Of a stretch of DNA of 64,000 bases, positions 32,852 to 42,019 are shown piece after piece. Made by a program: the position numbers and the translations under genes. Below the pieces are notes generated by a model. That model searched no databases. It saw only the letters and a program-made list of their open reading frames with translations, and was not told the origin of the DNA. Position 1 is the first letter of the stretch, and each line of letters opens with the position of its first letter. Source of the DNA: Brachybacterium endophyticum (lineage in GTDB: Bacteria; Actinomycetota; Actinomycetes; Actinomycetales; Dermabacteraceae); the NCBI RefSeq assembly GCF_003130585.1, contig NZ_QFKX01000001.1:620001-684000 (forward strand), read 5' to 3'.

Positions 32852-33562
32852 GTGGACATCGGCTCTGTGCTCTCGCGCGCCTGGGACCTCGCGACGCCCT
32901 CGACCCCGCCCGACCAGGGGTGGTGGTCGTTCGCGGCGCTGCTGGTCGCCCTCGCGGCCGTCGTCGCGCCGCCGATCTGGCGCCTCGCTCGGCTCGCGGT
33001 GACCATCGTCCACGAGCTCGGGCACGCGGGCGTCGGGATCCTGATGGGCCGACGCTTCACCGGGTTCGTGGTCAGCCCCGACATGTCGGGACACGCGATC
33101 ACCGTGGGCCGAAGCCAAGGCATCGGGCGCGTGGCGTCCGCCTGGGCGGGCTACCCGATGCCCGCGCTCCTCGGCGCGCTGCTGATCCAGGTCGCCTTCG
33201 GCGGCTGGGCGAGCACCGCGCTCGCCGTCGCCCTCGTGCTGCTGATCCTCTCGCTGGTCTTCTCCCGCTCCCTGCACACGGTCACGACCGTGCTCGCGAC
33301 CGCCGTGATCATCGCGCTCGTGTGGTGGTTCGGCGGACCGCTCGGCGCGGCGGCGCTCGTGCTCGGCGGGGGCGTGCTCCTGCTGCTCGGGGCCTGGCGC
33401 CACCTCGGGGCGGTCATGCGCAGCGGCCGACGCCAGGACGACCCCCAGCAGCTCGCGCAGCTGACGGGCGTCCCCGCCTGGGCCTGGATCGGCACGTACC
33501 TGCTGGTGCTCGCCCTGTGCTCGTGGTGGGCCGCAGCGGTGCTGCTGCGCGCCCTCGGCTGA
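32852..33562 (+). CDS. M50-type membrane metallopeptidase (M50B-like)
   Basis: 236-residue membrane protein. After one span, TIVHELGHAGVG (His54, Glu55, His58) is the zinc HExxH motif, placed at the start of a membrane segment as in site-2-protease relatives. The following SPDMSGHAIT and AGYPMPALLGALL stretches match the M50B-like family found in Actinobacteria. At least five further spans. The usual LDG second motif was not clearly seen. GTG 32852 is the only sensible start. Substrate and role unknown. Confidence 0.78.
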   Translation: MDIGSVLSRAWDLATPSTPPDQGWWSFAALLVALAAVVAPPIWRLARLAVTIVHELGHAGVGILMGRRFTGFVVSPDMSGHAITVGRSQGIGRVASAWAGYPMPALLGALLIQVAFGGWASTALAVALVLLILSLVFSRSLHTVTTVLATAVIIALVWWFGGPLGAAALVLGGGVLLLLGAWRHLGAVMRSGRRQDDPQQLAQLTGVPAWAWIGTYLLVLALCSWWAAAVLLRALG

Positions 33563-33703
33563 GTCGCCGGCCGCCGGCGCGTGCTCCCCGGGTGGCGTGG
33601 GAACGTCGCCACGGGTGGCGCGGGGACGCCGACGGGTCCATGATCGAAGGGGTCGGCGCGTCCCGTCCCTTCCGCGTCGGCCCCGCACGCGGAGGTGAGC
33701 ACG

Positions 33704-35206
33704 GTGGACCTGCAGGCCTGGCTCTCGCTGCTGGATGCCGGCGAGTACACGATCGCCCGCGAGGTGATCCTGCGCGGCGTCGCGGCGATGTTCGCCCTCG
33801 CCTTCCTCTCGGCCTTCCACCAGGTGCCGGTTCTCGTCGGGGAGGACGGTCTGCTGCCGGCCCCGACCTTCCTGGAGCGGCTGCGCGAGCGCGGGATCCG
33901 CGGCGGGCCGACCCTCTTCCACTGGCACCGCACCCCCTACTCCGACCGTCTGCTGCGGGCCATGTGTCTGGTCGGGATGGTCCTGGGCGTCGCGACGGTG
34001 CTCGGACTCCCGCAGCTCGGACCGGCCTGGACGACGATCCCGGTGTTCGCCGTGATGTGGGGCCTGTACCTCTCGATCCATTCCATCGGCCAGGTGTTCT
34101 TCGGCTTCGGCTGGGAATCGATGCTCCTGGAGTGCGGGGCGATCGTGGGCTTCCTGGGGTCCGACCAGGTCGCCCCGCCGCTGCTGGTGCTGCTGTTCCT
34201 GCGCTGGATGCTGATCCGCCTCGAGTTCGGCGCCGGCATGATCAAGATGCGCGGCGACCCCGCCTGGCGGAACCTCACCGCGATGGACCACCACCATCAG
34301 ACCCAGCCGATGCCCGGCCCGCTCAGCCGGCAGGCGCACCTCATGCCGCGCTGGTGGCACCGCGTGGAGACGCTCGGCTCCCACGTCGTGCAGCTGGGCG
34401 CGATCTGGCTCGTGCTGCTGCCGCAGCCGCTCGCCTCGATCGGCGCGTCACTGGTGATCCTCACCCAGTTGTTCCTCGTGGTGACCGGGAACTTCGCGTG
34501 GTTGAACTGGCTGACGATCATCGTGGCCTTCAGCGCGATCAGTGACCCGTTCCTGCGCTGGATCGTGGGCGGTCCCTGGCCTGACTGGGGGCTGCCGCAC
34601 GGGCCGGCTGCGGACTCCGCAGCTCCGGGGGTCGAGGCCTCGCCGCTGTGGTGGCACGTGCTGATCGTGCTGGTGATCGCCGGCCTCGTGGTCCTCAGCA
34701 GACGGCCGCTGCTGAACCTGTTCTCCTCCCACCAGCTGATGAACGCGAGCTTCAACCGCTTCCACCTCGTCAACGCCTACGGCGCCTTCGGATCGATGAC
34801 CACGCGGCGCTTCGAGGTCGAGATCGAGGGGACTCAGGAGGAGGACCCCGATGCCGCCGGGGAGGAGCAGTGGCAGCCCTACCGCTTCCGCGGCAAGCCC
34901 GGCGACGTGCGCCGGCGCTCCCGTCAGTTCGCCCCCTACCACCTGCGGCTCGACTGGATGATGTGGTTCCTCGCGCTGCGACCCGGACCCGAGGCCTGGT
35001 TCGTGGTGTTCCTCCAGAAGCTGCTGGCCGGGGACCCCGCCGTGCGCCGTCTGCTGGCCGAGGATCCCTTCGACGGCGAACCGCCGACGGCGCTGCGCGT
35101 GCGCTACTTCGCCTACCGCTACGCCACCCGCGCCGAGCGCCGGGAGACCGGGCAGTGGTGGGTGCGCCGCGAGGTACGGGAGCTCGGCCGGTTCGGGCCG
35201 CGCTGA
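33704..35206 (+). CDS. lipase maturation factor family protein
   Basis: 500-residue multi-span membrane protein of the lipase maturation factor (LMF) family. Hallmarks are GEDGLLPAP with FLERLRERG near the N-terminus, FFGFGWESMLLECG, LIRLEFGAGMIKMRGDPAWRNLTAMDHHHQTQPMP split by a short gap (residues around 180-210), and the soluble C-terminal half with YRFRGKPGDVRRR and FAPYHLRLDWMMWFLAL. In animals LMF1 matures lipases in the ER; the bacterial role is unknown. GTG 33704 sits 5 nt after GGAGGTGAG; GTG 33695 overlaps that site and is less likely. Ends convergent with alkB. Confidence 0.88.
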   Translation: MDLQAWLSLLDAGEYTIAREVILRGVAAMFALAFLSAFHQVPVLVGEDGLLPAPTFLERLRERGIRGGPTLFHWHRTPYSDRLLRAMCLVGMVLGVATVLGLPQLGPAWTTIPVFAVMWGLYLSIHSIGQVFFGFGWESMLLECGAIVGFLGSDQVAPPLLVLLFLRWMLIRLEFGAGMIKMRGDPAWRNLTAMDHHHQTQPMPGPLSRQAHLMPRWWHRVETLGSHVVQLGAIWLVLLPQPLASIGASLVILTQLFLVVTGNFAWLNWLTIIVAFSAISDPFLRWIVGGPWPDWGLPHGPAADSAAPGVEASPLWWHVLIVLVIAGLVVLSRRPLLNLFSSHQLMNASFNRFHLVNAYGAFGSMTTRRFEVEIEGTQEEDPDAAGEEQWQPYRFRGKPGDVRRRSRQFAPYHLRLDWMMWFLALRPGPEAWFVVFLQKLLAGDPAVRRLLAEDPFDGEPPTALRVRYFAYRYATRAERRETGQWWVRREVRELGRFGPR

Positions 35207-35242
35207 CGCGGTCGTTCAGACGCAGTCCGCGAGACTGCTGGG

Positions 35243-35980
35243 TCAGCCGTCCAGCCCGGTCTCGCGCAGGGTGATGTTCAGTCGGCCGTCCGGGATCCCG
35301 CAGCCCGCGGGCGCGGTCCCCGGATGGATGCGGGTGACGCCGTGGAAGGCGAGTCGCGCGGGACCGCCGAAGACGAAGAGGTCGCCGGATTCCAGGGTGA
35401 TGTCCTGGTACGGGCGGGTGCGCGCCTCGGTGTTGCCGAAGCGGAACGTGCAGGCATCCCCGATGGACAGCGAGACCACGGGGGCGAGGGAGTGCTCGTC
35501 CTTGTCCTGGTGCATGCCCATCTTCGCGTCCGGGTGGTAGTGGTTCACCAGGGCGGTGTCGGGGGAATAGGGGGCGGCGTCGGGCGCGGCGCCGGACTCC
35601 TGCGCGGCTCCGGATTCGCGCCGGAGGGTGTCGGAGACGTCGGTGGCGGCGTCGATCGCCGACCTGCCCAGGCGCGTCATCCAGTCGGGGAAGGGCAGGA
35701 CGGGCCTGCCGTTCACGTCGACGGCCTCGCGCGAATAGGCGTAGGGGCGCCAGTGCCACCCCAGGCACACCGTGCGCACGCTCATCTCGTGGCCGCGGAC
35801 CTTGGGCGAGCGCGGCGGCACCGGACCCTCGGCCCATTCCTCGAAGCGGGCCGCGATCCAGGATTGCTGCTCGAGGGTCAGGAACCCCGGCACCCACACC
35901 GCGCCGGGGGCGAGCTCGTGCACGGGGCGGGGCAGCAGGTCGTCGCCGAACAGGGCGCCGGCGCCGTCATTCGCGTCCAT
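35243..35980 (-). CDS. alkB: AlkB-type alpha-ketoglutarate-dependent DNA dealkylase
   Basis: 245-residue Fe(II)/2-oxoglutarate dioxygenase that removes methyl groups from damaged bases. Fold and ligands are clear: VNHYHPDAKMGMHQDKDE (HxD), GDLFVFGGPARLAFHGV (second His), and RLNITLRETG (the 2-oxoglutarate-binding Arg, R-x-N-x-T-x-R of AlkB). An extra Ala/Ser/Gly loop (SGAAQESGAAPDAAP) precedes the first motif. ATG 35980 gives the normal size; divergent from the peroxiredoxin gene. Confidence 0.92.
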   Translation of the reverse strand: MDANDGAGALFGDDLLPRPVHELAPGAVWVPGFLTLEQQSWIAARFEEWAEGPVPPRSPKVRGHEMSVRTVCLGWHWRPYAYSREAVDVNGRPVLPFPDWMTRLGRSAIDAATDVSDTLRRESGAAQESGAAPDAAPYSPDTALVNHYHPDAKMGMHQDKDEHSLAPVVSLSIGDACTFRFGNTEARTRPYQDITLESGDLFVFGGPARLAFHGVTRIHPGTAPAGCGIPDGRLNITLRETGLDG

Positions 35981-36092
35981 GCCCTCGATCCTCGCAGACG
36001 GGTCAGGGGGTCGTGGGAGTCGAGCCGAGGCGGCTCCGCGGGCCCGTACAGTGATCCGCGAGCACACCCCGAACACGTGGAACAGGAGAGGC

Positions 36093-36584
36093 ATGCCCGA
36101 GACGCCCGCCACCGGCACCGCCGTCAAGCTCGCCGTCGGCGACCCCGCCCCAGGATTCGACCTCCCCACCGCCGACGGCGGTCGGGTCACCCTCGAGGAC
36201 CTGCGCGGCGCCCCCGCCCTGATCTGGTTCTATCCCGCCGCCAACACCTCGCTGTGCACGCGAGAGGCCTGCGACCTGCGGGATCACCAGGAGATGTTCG
36301 CGGCGAAGGGGTACCGGATCCTCGGCATCTCCCCGGATCCGCTCGAGGAGATCCAGCGCTTCGCCCGCGAGCAGGAGCTGCCGTACACGCTGGCCGGCGA
36401 CGAGTCGAAGGACGTCATGCGCGCCTACGGCGCCTTCGGCGAGAAGAACATGTACGGCAAGCTCGTGCAGGGGACGATCCGCTCCACCTTCGCGATCGAC
36501 GCCGACGGCATCCTGACCTACGTGAAGTACCGCGTGGGCACGCCCAAGCAGATCGCGGACCTGCAGGCCAAGCTCGGTCTCTGA
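36093..36584 (+). CDS. bcp: thioredoxin-dependent peroxiredoxin (BCP/PrxQ)
   Basis: 163-residue PrxQ/BCP peroxiredoxin that reduces peroxides with thioredoxin. Peroxidatic Cys is in FYPAANTSLCTREACDLRD (P-x3-T-x2-C), with the resolving Cys five residues on in EAC, as in atypical two-Cys PrxQ. Later segments LGISPDPLEEIQRF and TFAIDADGILTYVKY are typical. ATG 36093 lies 2 bases after AGGAGAG. Divergent from alkB, so both oxidative and alkylation defence may share the intergenic region; that is suggestion only. Confidence 0.93.
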   Translation: MPETPATGTAVKLAVGDPAPGFDLPTADGGRVTLEDLRGAPALIWFYPAANTSLCTREACDLRDHQEMFAAKGYRILGISPDPLEEIQRFAREQELPYTLAGDESKDVMRAYGAFGEKNMYGKLVQGTIRSTFAIDADGILTYVKYRVGTPKQIADLQAKLGL

Positions 36585-36750
36585 CTGGTCGGGCGGTGCG
36601 CGCGAAGCGTCCGACGTGACATGCGCCCGTCGTGGGACCGCATCTTTTGCTGGCCACCATCCCGCTCCGCTACGATGATCGGCGTTGCGCATGCACTGCC
36701 CGCGGTTCCGGCCCGGGCGACGGCAGGCGCACCGCGCACATGGTGCGTGA

Positions 36751-36839
36751 GGAGACGTGGCAGAGCGGCCGAATGCGCTCCCCTGCTAAGGGAGTAGGCG
36801 GCTAAAACCGCCTCGGAGGTTCAAATCCTCTCGTCTCCG
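36751..36839 (+). tRNA. tRNA-Ser(GCT)
   Basis: 89-nt class II tRNA. Acceptor GGAGACG (36751-36757) pairs with CGTCTCC (36832-36838), discriminator G. Anticodon stem CTCCC/GGGAG with loop CTGCTAA gives anticodon GCT for AGC/AGU codons. A long variable arm (TAGGCGGCTAAAACCGCCT region) follows. CCA not encoded. Confidence 0.96.
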
Positions 36840-36848
36840 CGTCGATCG

Positions 36849-36889
36849 AAGGGTCGTCGGCCCGGTGGAATCCCGGGCCGGCGGCCCTT
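36849..36889 (+). terminator. terminator of tRNA-Ser(GCT)
   Basis: 17-bp stem, arms 36849-36865 and 36873-36889, with two G-U pairs in the RNA and a 7-nt loop, followed by TGGTGTTTCC. It starts 10 bases after the tRNA. The following 36890-37087 holds no other recognisable element. Confidence 0.8.
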
Positions 36890-37087
36890 TGGTGTTTCCG
36901 GTGTGTTCCCGTATCGGCGAACGAATCGGGTCCATGGCCATGTGCCGCCGGAGTCCATCCATTACCCTCGGGACATGTGCGAGGAATGTCCGCATGTGTC
37001 GTCGATGGTCGGATCCCATGTCGCCGACCTGGTGGACGAACGGATCGGTCGGGGAGCGCTGCTGCTCCCGGCCTCGAGGTGATGTTG

Positions 37088-37390
37088 ATGGACCGCCAAC
37101 CTTTTCCGCTCCTGATCGCGTGGGACTACGTGCTCATCACCGAGTGGTACGACGGTGAGAGCTACCAGGAGGGCCCGGAGCCGCTGCTGGTGATCCCCGC
37201 GTCGCTCGCCCAGGCCCTGGAGCAGTGGTCGGGCGAGATGGGGGACGCGTACGCCGACGAGACGGGCGCCGTGAACCCGTCACGCGCCGAGGCGCATGCG
37301 CTGGACGTCCGGTTCGACGAACTGGTCGACGACCTGCGCGCCGAGGGGTTCGACGTCGTCCAGGGCGACAAGTGGTGGCGAGGCCGGTAG
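37088..37390 (+). CDS. small hypothetical protein
   Basis: 100-residue acidic, soluble-looking protein, opening MDRQPFPLLIAWDYVLITEWYDGE and ending DVVQGDKWWRGR, with Trp/Tyr-rich ends and an Ala/Glu helix between (LAQALEQWSGEMGDAYADE). No motif recognised and no signal peptide. ATG 37088 lies 6 bases after GAGGTG; ATG 37082 overlaps that site. It stands alone between tRNA-Ser and ppc. Good codon use and a clean start support a real gene. Confidence 0.65.
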   Translation: MDRQPFPLLIAWDYVLITEWYDGESYQEGPEPLLVIPASLAQALEQWSGEMGDAYADETGAVNPSRAEAHALDVRFDELVDDLRAEGFDVVQGDKWWRGR

Positions 37391-37595
37391 GGCTCGCACC
37401 CCCTGAGGCGCCCCCTGTCGCCCGTCCTGCTCGCCCGTCTCGCTCGCGTCTCCGTCGCCGCGGGATCGTCCCCATGACTGAGACATCGTGCTCGCCTGTC
37501 GGGACGGCCCTGTAACCTGTCCCGGACCGTTCACAGCCGACACGGCCGTCGGCTGCTGTCGTCGGTTGTGCGCCGAGGCAGAGCCAGGAGGCCGA

Positions 37596-40424
37596 GTGTC
37601 CGACACAGGTGGCATCCACATCCCGACGCTGACCAGCGAGTTCCCCGTTGTCAGCGATGACCCGCACATCGACGCGCCACTGCGCGCGACAGTCCGACGG
37701 CTGTCGACGCTGCTGGGCCGCACCCTCGCCGACCAGCACGGCCAGGACCTGCTCGACCTCGTCGAGGACGTGCGCCGTCAGACCAAGGACGCCAAGAGCT
37801 CCGGCGACGCGTCCGAGGCGCAGGCGATCCAGAACCGACTGGCCGAGCTGCCCCATGAGCAGGCGACCGCGCTCACCCGCGCCTTCACCGAGTACTTCCT
37901 GCTCGCCAACGCCGCGGAGCAGCTCTACCGCGTGAAGGCGATCGAGGAGAACCCCACCAGCGAGTCCTGGATCCCGCGCACCGTGAAGGAGATCCACGAG
38001 AGCGCCGGCGCCGAGGCCCTGCAGAACGCCGTGGACTCCCTGGACATCGAGCTCGTTTTCACGGCCCACCCCACCGAGGCCTCGCGCCGTGCCGTGCTGA
38101 CCAAGCTGCGCAAGGTCTCCGACCTGCTGGCCGAGGAGACCGAGGAGGGCACGCCGGAGCGTCGCCGTCAGGACCGCCACCTCGCCGAGGTCATCGAGAT
38201 GCTGTGGCAGACCGACGAGCTGCGCAGCACCCAGCCCACCCCGCAGGACGAGTCGCGCAACGCCCTCTACTACCTGCGCGGGATCTACCGCCACACGATG
38301 CCGGGCCTGCTCGACGACCTGCGCGAAGAACTGCGTGCCCATGGCGCCGACCTGCCCACCGACGCGGTCCCGCTGCGCTTCGGCACCTGGATGGGTGGCG
38401 ACCGCGACGGCAACCCCTACGTCACCGCCGAGGTCACCCGTGAGGTCCTCGGGCTGCAGGCCGACGCCGCGATCGACCTCTCGGTGCAGATCGTCACCGA
38501 CCTCATCGCCGACCTCTCGGAGTCCTCGACCCTGACCGGCGCCGACCCCGAGCTGCAGGCCTCCATCGAGGCCGACGTCGAGGCAGGCGGCTCGGTCGAC
38601 GAGGACCAGCGCACGATGTACGCGTCCGAGCCCTTCCGCCTGAAGCTCGGCGCGATCCGCAGCAAGCTCGAGCACACCCGCGAGCGCATGCACTCGGGCG
38701 AGGCCCACGTGCACGGCCGCGACTACCTCTCGAGCGATGAGCTCCTGGCCGACGTGCAGGTCGTGCGCGACGCCCTCGAGCGTCACCGCGGACAGCGCGC
38801 GGCCGACGGTGCGATCGCCCTGGCCCAGCACCTGCTCGCCGGGATCCGTCTCAGCCTCGCGACCCTCGACGTGCGCGAGCACTCCGAGAAGCACCACGAC
38901 GTGCTGGCCGCGATGTTCGACCGCCTCGGCGAGCTCGAGCGTCCCTACGGCGAGCTCTCGCGCGTCGAGCGCACCCCCGTGCTCGGCGACGAGCTCAAGA
39001 GCCGTCGGCCGATGTTCGGTGCGTCCCTGGCCGACGAGGACTCGATCCTCGACGAGACCACCGCCCCGACCTACCGGGTGTTCACCGAGATCCGCAATGC
39101 GCACCGGCGCTACGGCACCGACGTCATCCAGACCTACATCGTCTCGATGACCCACGGGGCCGACGACATCTTCGCCGTCGCCCTGCTGGCCCGCGAGGCC
39201 GGGATCCTCGACCTCTCGAGCTCCGAGGACAAGCGCGCCGACCTCGACTTCGCCCCGCTGCTGGAGACCGTCGAGGAGCTCCGCCATGCCGGCGAGATCC
39301 TCGACGAGCTGCTGAGCAACCCCGCCTACCGCGAGATCGTGCGCCTGCGCGGCGACCGTCAGGAGGTCATGCTGGGCTACTCCGACTCCAACAAGGAGTC
39401 CGGCGTGGTCACCTCGCAGTGGGAGATCCACCAGGCCCAGCGCACCCTGCGCGACGTCGCCGCCCGCCACGGCGTCACCCTGCGCCTCTTCCACGGTCGC
39501 GGCGGCTCGGTGGGACGCGGCGGCGGCCCCACCTACGATGCGATCCTCGCGCAGCCCTACGGCGTGCTGGACGGCACCATCAAGTTCACCGAGCAGGGCG
39601 AGGTCATCTCCGACAAGTACACGCTGCCGGTGCTCGCCCGCGAGAACCTCGATCTCACGATCGCCGCGGTCCTGCAGGCCACGGCCCTGCACACCGAGCC
39701 GCGCACCACGCCCGAGCAGCTCGAGCGCTTCGGCTCCGTGATGGAGAAGGTCTCCGACGCGGCCTACGACCGCTACCGGACCCTGGCCGACGACCCGGAC
39801 CTGCCCGAGTACTTCGTGACGTCCACGCCGGTCGAGCAGCTGGGCGATCTGAAGATCGGCTCGCGGCCCTCCAAGCGCACCACCTCGGAGAAGGGACTCG
39901 ACGGACTGCGCGCCATCCCGTGGGTCTTCGGCTGGACACAGTCCCGCCAGATCGTCCCCGGCTGGTTCGGCGTCGGCTCCGGCCTGAAGGCCGCCCGCGA
40001 GGCCGGCCTCGAGGACGAGCTCCACGAGATGCTCGGCAACTGGCACTTCTTCCGCACCGTCATCAGCAACATCGAGATGACGCTCGCGAAGACCGACATG
40101 GAGATCGCCGCCCACTACGTCCACTCCCTGGTGCCCGAGCGCCTGTGGCCGCTGTTCGAGCGGATCCGCGAGGAGTACGAGCTCAGCGTCGCCGAGGTCG
40201 AGCGCCTCACCGGCGTGCTCGGCCTGCTCGACGGTCAGCCGATCCTCAAGCGCACCCTCGCCGTGCGCGACCGCTACCTCGACCCCATCAACTACATGCA
40301 GGTCGCCATGCTGCAGCGCACTCGCGCCGTGGCCGAGCGCGGTGAGGAGCCCTCCGAGGAGCTCCAGCGGGCCCTGCTCACCACCATCAACGGCGTCGCC
40401 GCGGGGATGAAGAACACGGGGTGA
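37596..40424 (+). CDS. ppc: phosphoenolpyruvate carboxylase
   Basis: 942-residue enzyme that carboxylates phosphoenolpyruvate to oxaloacetate, refilling the TCA cycle. Catalytic blocks: VFTAHPTEASRR (catalytic His), FGTWMGGDRDGNPYVT, VMLGYSDSNKESGV, LRLFHGRGGSVGRGGGP (the mobile RGGxxGRGGGP loop) and the C-terminal MKNTG, where QNTG is usual. GTG 37596 follows AGGAGG by 4 bases. TAACCT at 37513 is a weak -10 candidate. Ends at a long hairpin at 40510. Confidence 0.97.
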   Translation: MSDTGGIHIPTLTSEFPVVSDDPHIDAPLRATVRRLSTLLGRTLADQHGQDLLDLVEDVRRQTKDAKSSGDASEAQAIQNRLAELPHEQATALTRAFTEYFLLANAAEQLYRVKAIEENPTSESWIPRTVKEIHESAGAEALQNAVDSLDIELVFTAHPTEASRRAVLTKLRKVSDLLAEETEEGTPERRRQDRHLAEVIEMLWQTDELRSTQPTPQDESRNALYYLRGIYRHTMPGLLDDLREELRAHGADLPTDAVPLRFGTWMGGDRDGNPYVTAEVTREVLGLQADAAIDLSVQIVTDLIADLSESSTLTGADPELQASIEADVEAGGSVDEDQRTMYASEPFRLKLGAIRSKLEHTRERMHSGEAHVHGRDYLSSDELLADVQVVRDALERHRGQRAADGAIALAQHLLAGIRLSLATLDVREHSEKHHDVLAAMFDRLGELERPYGELSRVERTPVLGDELKSRRPMFGASLADEDSILDETTAPTYRVFTEIRNAHRRYGTDVIQTYIVSMTHGADDIFAVALLAREAGILDLSSSEDKRADLDFAPLLETVEELRHAGEILDELLSNPAYREIVRLRGDRQEVMLGYSDSNKESGVVTSQWEIHQAQRTLRDVAARHGVTLRLFHGRGGSVGRGGGPTYDAILAQPYGVLDGTIKFTEQGEVISDKYTLPVLARENLDLTIAAVLQATALHTEPRTTPEQLERFGSVMEKVSDAAYDRYRTLADDPDLPEYFVTSTPVEQLGDLKIGSRPSKRTTSEKGLDGLRAIPWVFGWTQSRQIVPGWFGVGSGLKAAREAGLEDELHEMLGNWHFFRTVISNIEMTLAKTDMEIAAHYVHSLVPERLWPLFERIREEYELSVAEVERLTGVLGLLDGQPILKRTLAVRDRYLDPINYMQVAMLQRTRAVAERGEEPSEELQRALLTTINGVAAGMKNTG

Positions 40425-40509
40425 GGCGGGGCCCGGCGGTCCTGTCGGCCCGTCGGCTGGGCGGTCCCGCCGGCTGGGCGGTCCTGCCTGGTCGGTAGGC
40501 GAAGGCCGT

Positions 40510-40565
40510 CTATAGGAAAGATCCGGAGCAGAACGAGCGTGTTCTGCTCCGGATCTTTCCTATAG
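40510..40565. terminator. 25-bp perfect hairpin with CTATAG ends
   Basis: Arms 40510-40534 and 40541-40565 are perfect 25-bp complements around GAGCGT, and begin and end CTATAG. It lies between the convergent ppc and AbiEi-like genes, with GGAAAGATCC/GGATCTTTCC giving A- and T-rich flanks for both directions. It shares its outer ends and loop length with the hairpin at 41851. Confidence 0.82.
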
Positions 40566-40596
40566 AGGGGCGTGAGGACGGTGGGGACGGGTGTGC

Positions 40597-41688
40597 TCAC
40601 CCCCTGTACATCAGCGCCGGCGGACGGGTGCGCAGGGATGCGACCGCCTTCCGGATCCGTTCCACGCTCGGCACCCGTGCGCCCCGTTCCCGCAGGCTTT
40701 CGCGCAGCCGCAGCAGGGAGGGCAACGGATCGAGCAGGTCGCCGCGGTTCTGTCGGCGCAGCAGCCACCCTTGGGCCGCGAGGGCTTCGCGACGCTCCTC
40801 GTCCTCCCGCCAGGCACGCTTGGAGAGCCGGCGCCAATCGCCGTCGTACTCGAGCCCTACCTTCGGAGCCCACCATCCGTTGTCCACCCGCCGCGTCCGA
40901 CCCTCCAGATCGACGTGCACGGGCAGGTTCGGCACGGGCTCCTCGAATCCCGCGTGGCATGCCAGGAGACGTGCGTAGGTCTCGCCCGGTGACTCGACAC
41001 GGGGTCGGGACAGCGTGAGTGCGCGACGGAGAGCAGGAACTCCGGGTCGGGCCGTCTGCCCCTCGGTGTAGGCGCGGAGATCCTCGAGGGTCAGCCCACG
41101 CACGTCCGTCGTGTCGCCGATCAGGGCGTCGGCGGCGGCCACCAGGTCCCAGACGGGCAGCTGGGCGGCGAGCTGCAGCAGCACTTCGGCGGGATGGGAC
41201 AGGGCCAGCCCGCTGCGCGTGATCGTCGGGCGGGGTGAGCTGCGATGCACATGCGTCGACTCACGCACTCCGCCCCGGCCCTGACCGATGGTGCAGTGCA
41301 GCGGTGGGAAGGACGCTGCCAACCCGTCGGCACCCGAAAAAAGGCTCCTGCTCTGCTCCGGCGTGATGCGTGCCGGGATCACCGGCCCGACGCCGTCCCA
41401 CTCACGGGCCGCGGAGAGCAATCCGACTCCGTCGTCGAGCTGGTGCGGCAGGGGAATGCCCCAATGGACGGCGGCCGTGGAATGACTGATCACGCAGCCC
41501 GGCAGGACCCGCTGCTGCAGGAGGCGGCAGAGCACGGTGAGACTCGCGGGCTGTTCGGTCGGGGTGTGGAACCCGGGGACCACGCGACGGAACTCGTCGG
41601 ACGCGAGTCTGCGGGCGGTGACGCCCCGCGCGATCCACTCGCTGCGGTGCATGACCAGCCCGGCGATCCGGCCCGAGGGAGCATTCAT
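40597..41688 (-). CDS. AbiEi-antitoxin-like/DUF559-type protein, stand-alone
   Basis: 363-residue protein of the kind often labelled type IV toxin-antitoxin AbiEi antitoxin-like or DUF559 in Actinobacteria. The N-terminal half carries a wHTH-like opening (GLVMHRSEWIARGVTARRL) and HSTAAVHWGIPLP. The C-terminal half looks like an endonuclease-type fold with VDNGWWAPKVGLEYDGDWRR and AAQGWLLRRQNRGDL. No AbiEii nucleotidyltransferase toxin is next to it, so a true TA pair is not supported. ATG 41688 is taken; MHRSEW at 41652 is an alternative. Bracketed by two related hairpins. Confidence 0.75.
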   Translation of the reverse strand: MNAPSGRIAGLVMHRSEWIARGVTARRLASDEFRRVVPGFHTPTEQPASLTVLCRLLQQRVLPGCVISHSTAAVHWGIPLPHQLDDGVGLLSAAREWDGVGPVIPARITPEQSRSLFSGADGLAASFPPLHCTIGQGRGGVRESTHVHRSSPRPTITRSGLALSHPAEVLLQLAAQLPVWDLVAAADALIGDTTDVRGLTLEDLRAYTEGQTARPGVPALRRALTLSRPRVESPGETYARLLACHAGFEEPVPNLPVHVDLEGRTRRVDNGWWAPKVGLEYDGDWRRLSKRAWREDEERREALAAQGWLLRRQNRGDLLDPLPSLLRLRESLRERGARVPSVERIRKAVASLRTRPPALMYRG

Positions 41689-41850
41689 GCTCCGCAGGTT
41701 AGGGAGCTGGCAGGGGCTGGTTCGCTCGGCCGCGACGGGTGTGGATGACCGGCCTGTGGGGAGGGAGGAGGAGTGGGGGAGGAGAGGCGGAGAGGAGCGC
41801 GGGAGTTGCTGGCGGGCGGCAGCGAGGGCGACGCCCCGCGCCCACCCCTT

Positions 41851-41906
41851 CTATATGACAGTTCCGTAGCGAGAAGCGGTGTTCTCGCTACGGAACTGTC
41901 CTATAG
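41851..41906. terminator. hairpin with CTATAT/CTATAG ends
   Basis: Arms 41857-41875 and 41882-41900 pair perfectly over 19 bp around GCGGTG, flanked by CTATAT on the left and CTATAG on the right. It lies 114 bp past the stop of the acyl-CoA reductase gene (42020), so it likely terminates that transcript. The rest of the 331-bp gap 41689-42019 holds the GACGGGCC-like repeat and no gene. Confidence 0.75.
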
Positions 41907-41914
41907 CCGGGCTG

Positions 41915-42010
41915 ACGAACGGGCCGATCGACCGACGGGCGGCCGACGGGGTGGCCAACGGACCAACGGACCGACGGGCCAACGGACCGACGGGCCGACG
42001 GACGGGCCCG
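41915..42010. repeat. imperfect CCGACGGG/CCAACGGA tandem repeat
   Basis: About ten degenerate 8-10-bp units (CCGACGGG, CCAACGGA and variants) between the hairpin and the end of the reductase gene. A similar run occurs at 47880-47932 after the AGPS gene. Non-coding, low complexity; no function visible. Confidence 0.6.
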
Positions 42011-42019
42011 CCCACCCCG

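Noticed and set aside
40597..41688. AbiEi/AbiEii toxin-antitoxin system
   Set aside because: Only the AbiEi-like gene is present; neighbours are ppc and the acyl-CoA reductase.
40510..41906. An insertion sequence or MITE pair bounded by CTATAG hairpins
   Set aside because: No transposase, no target duplications visible, and each hairpin sits directly behind a gene as a terminator would. Kept only as a finding about the shared ends.
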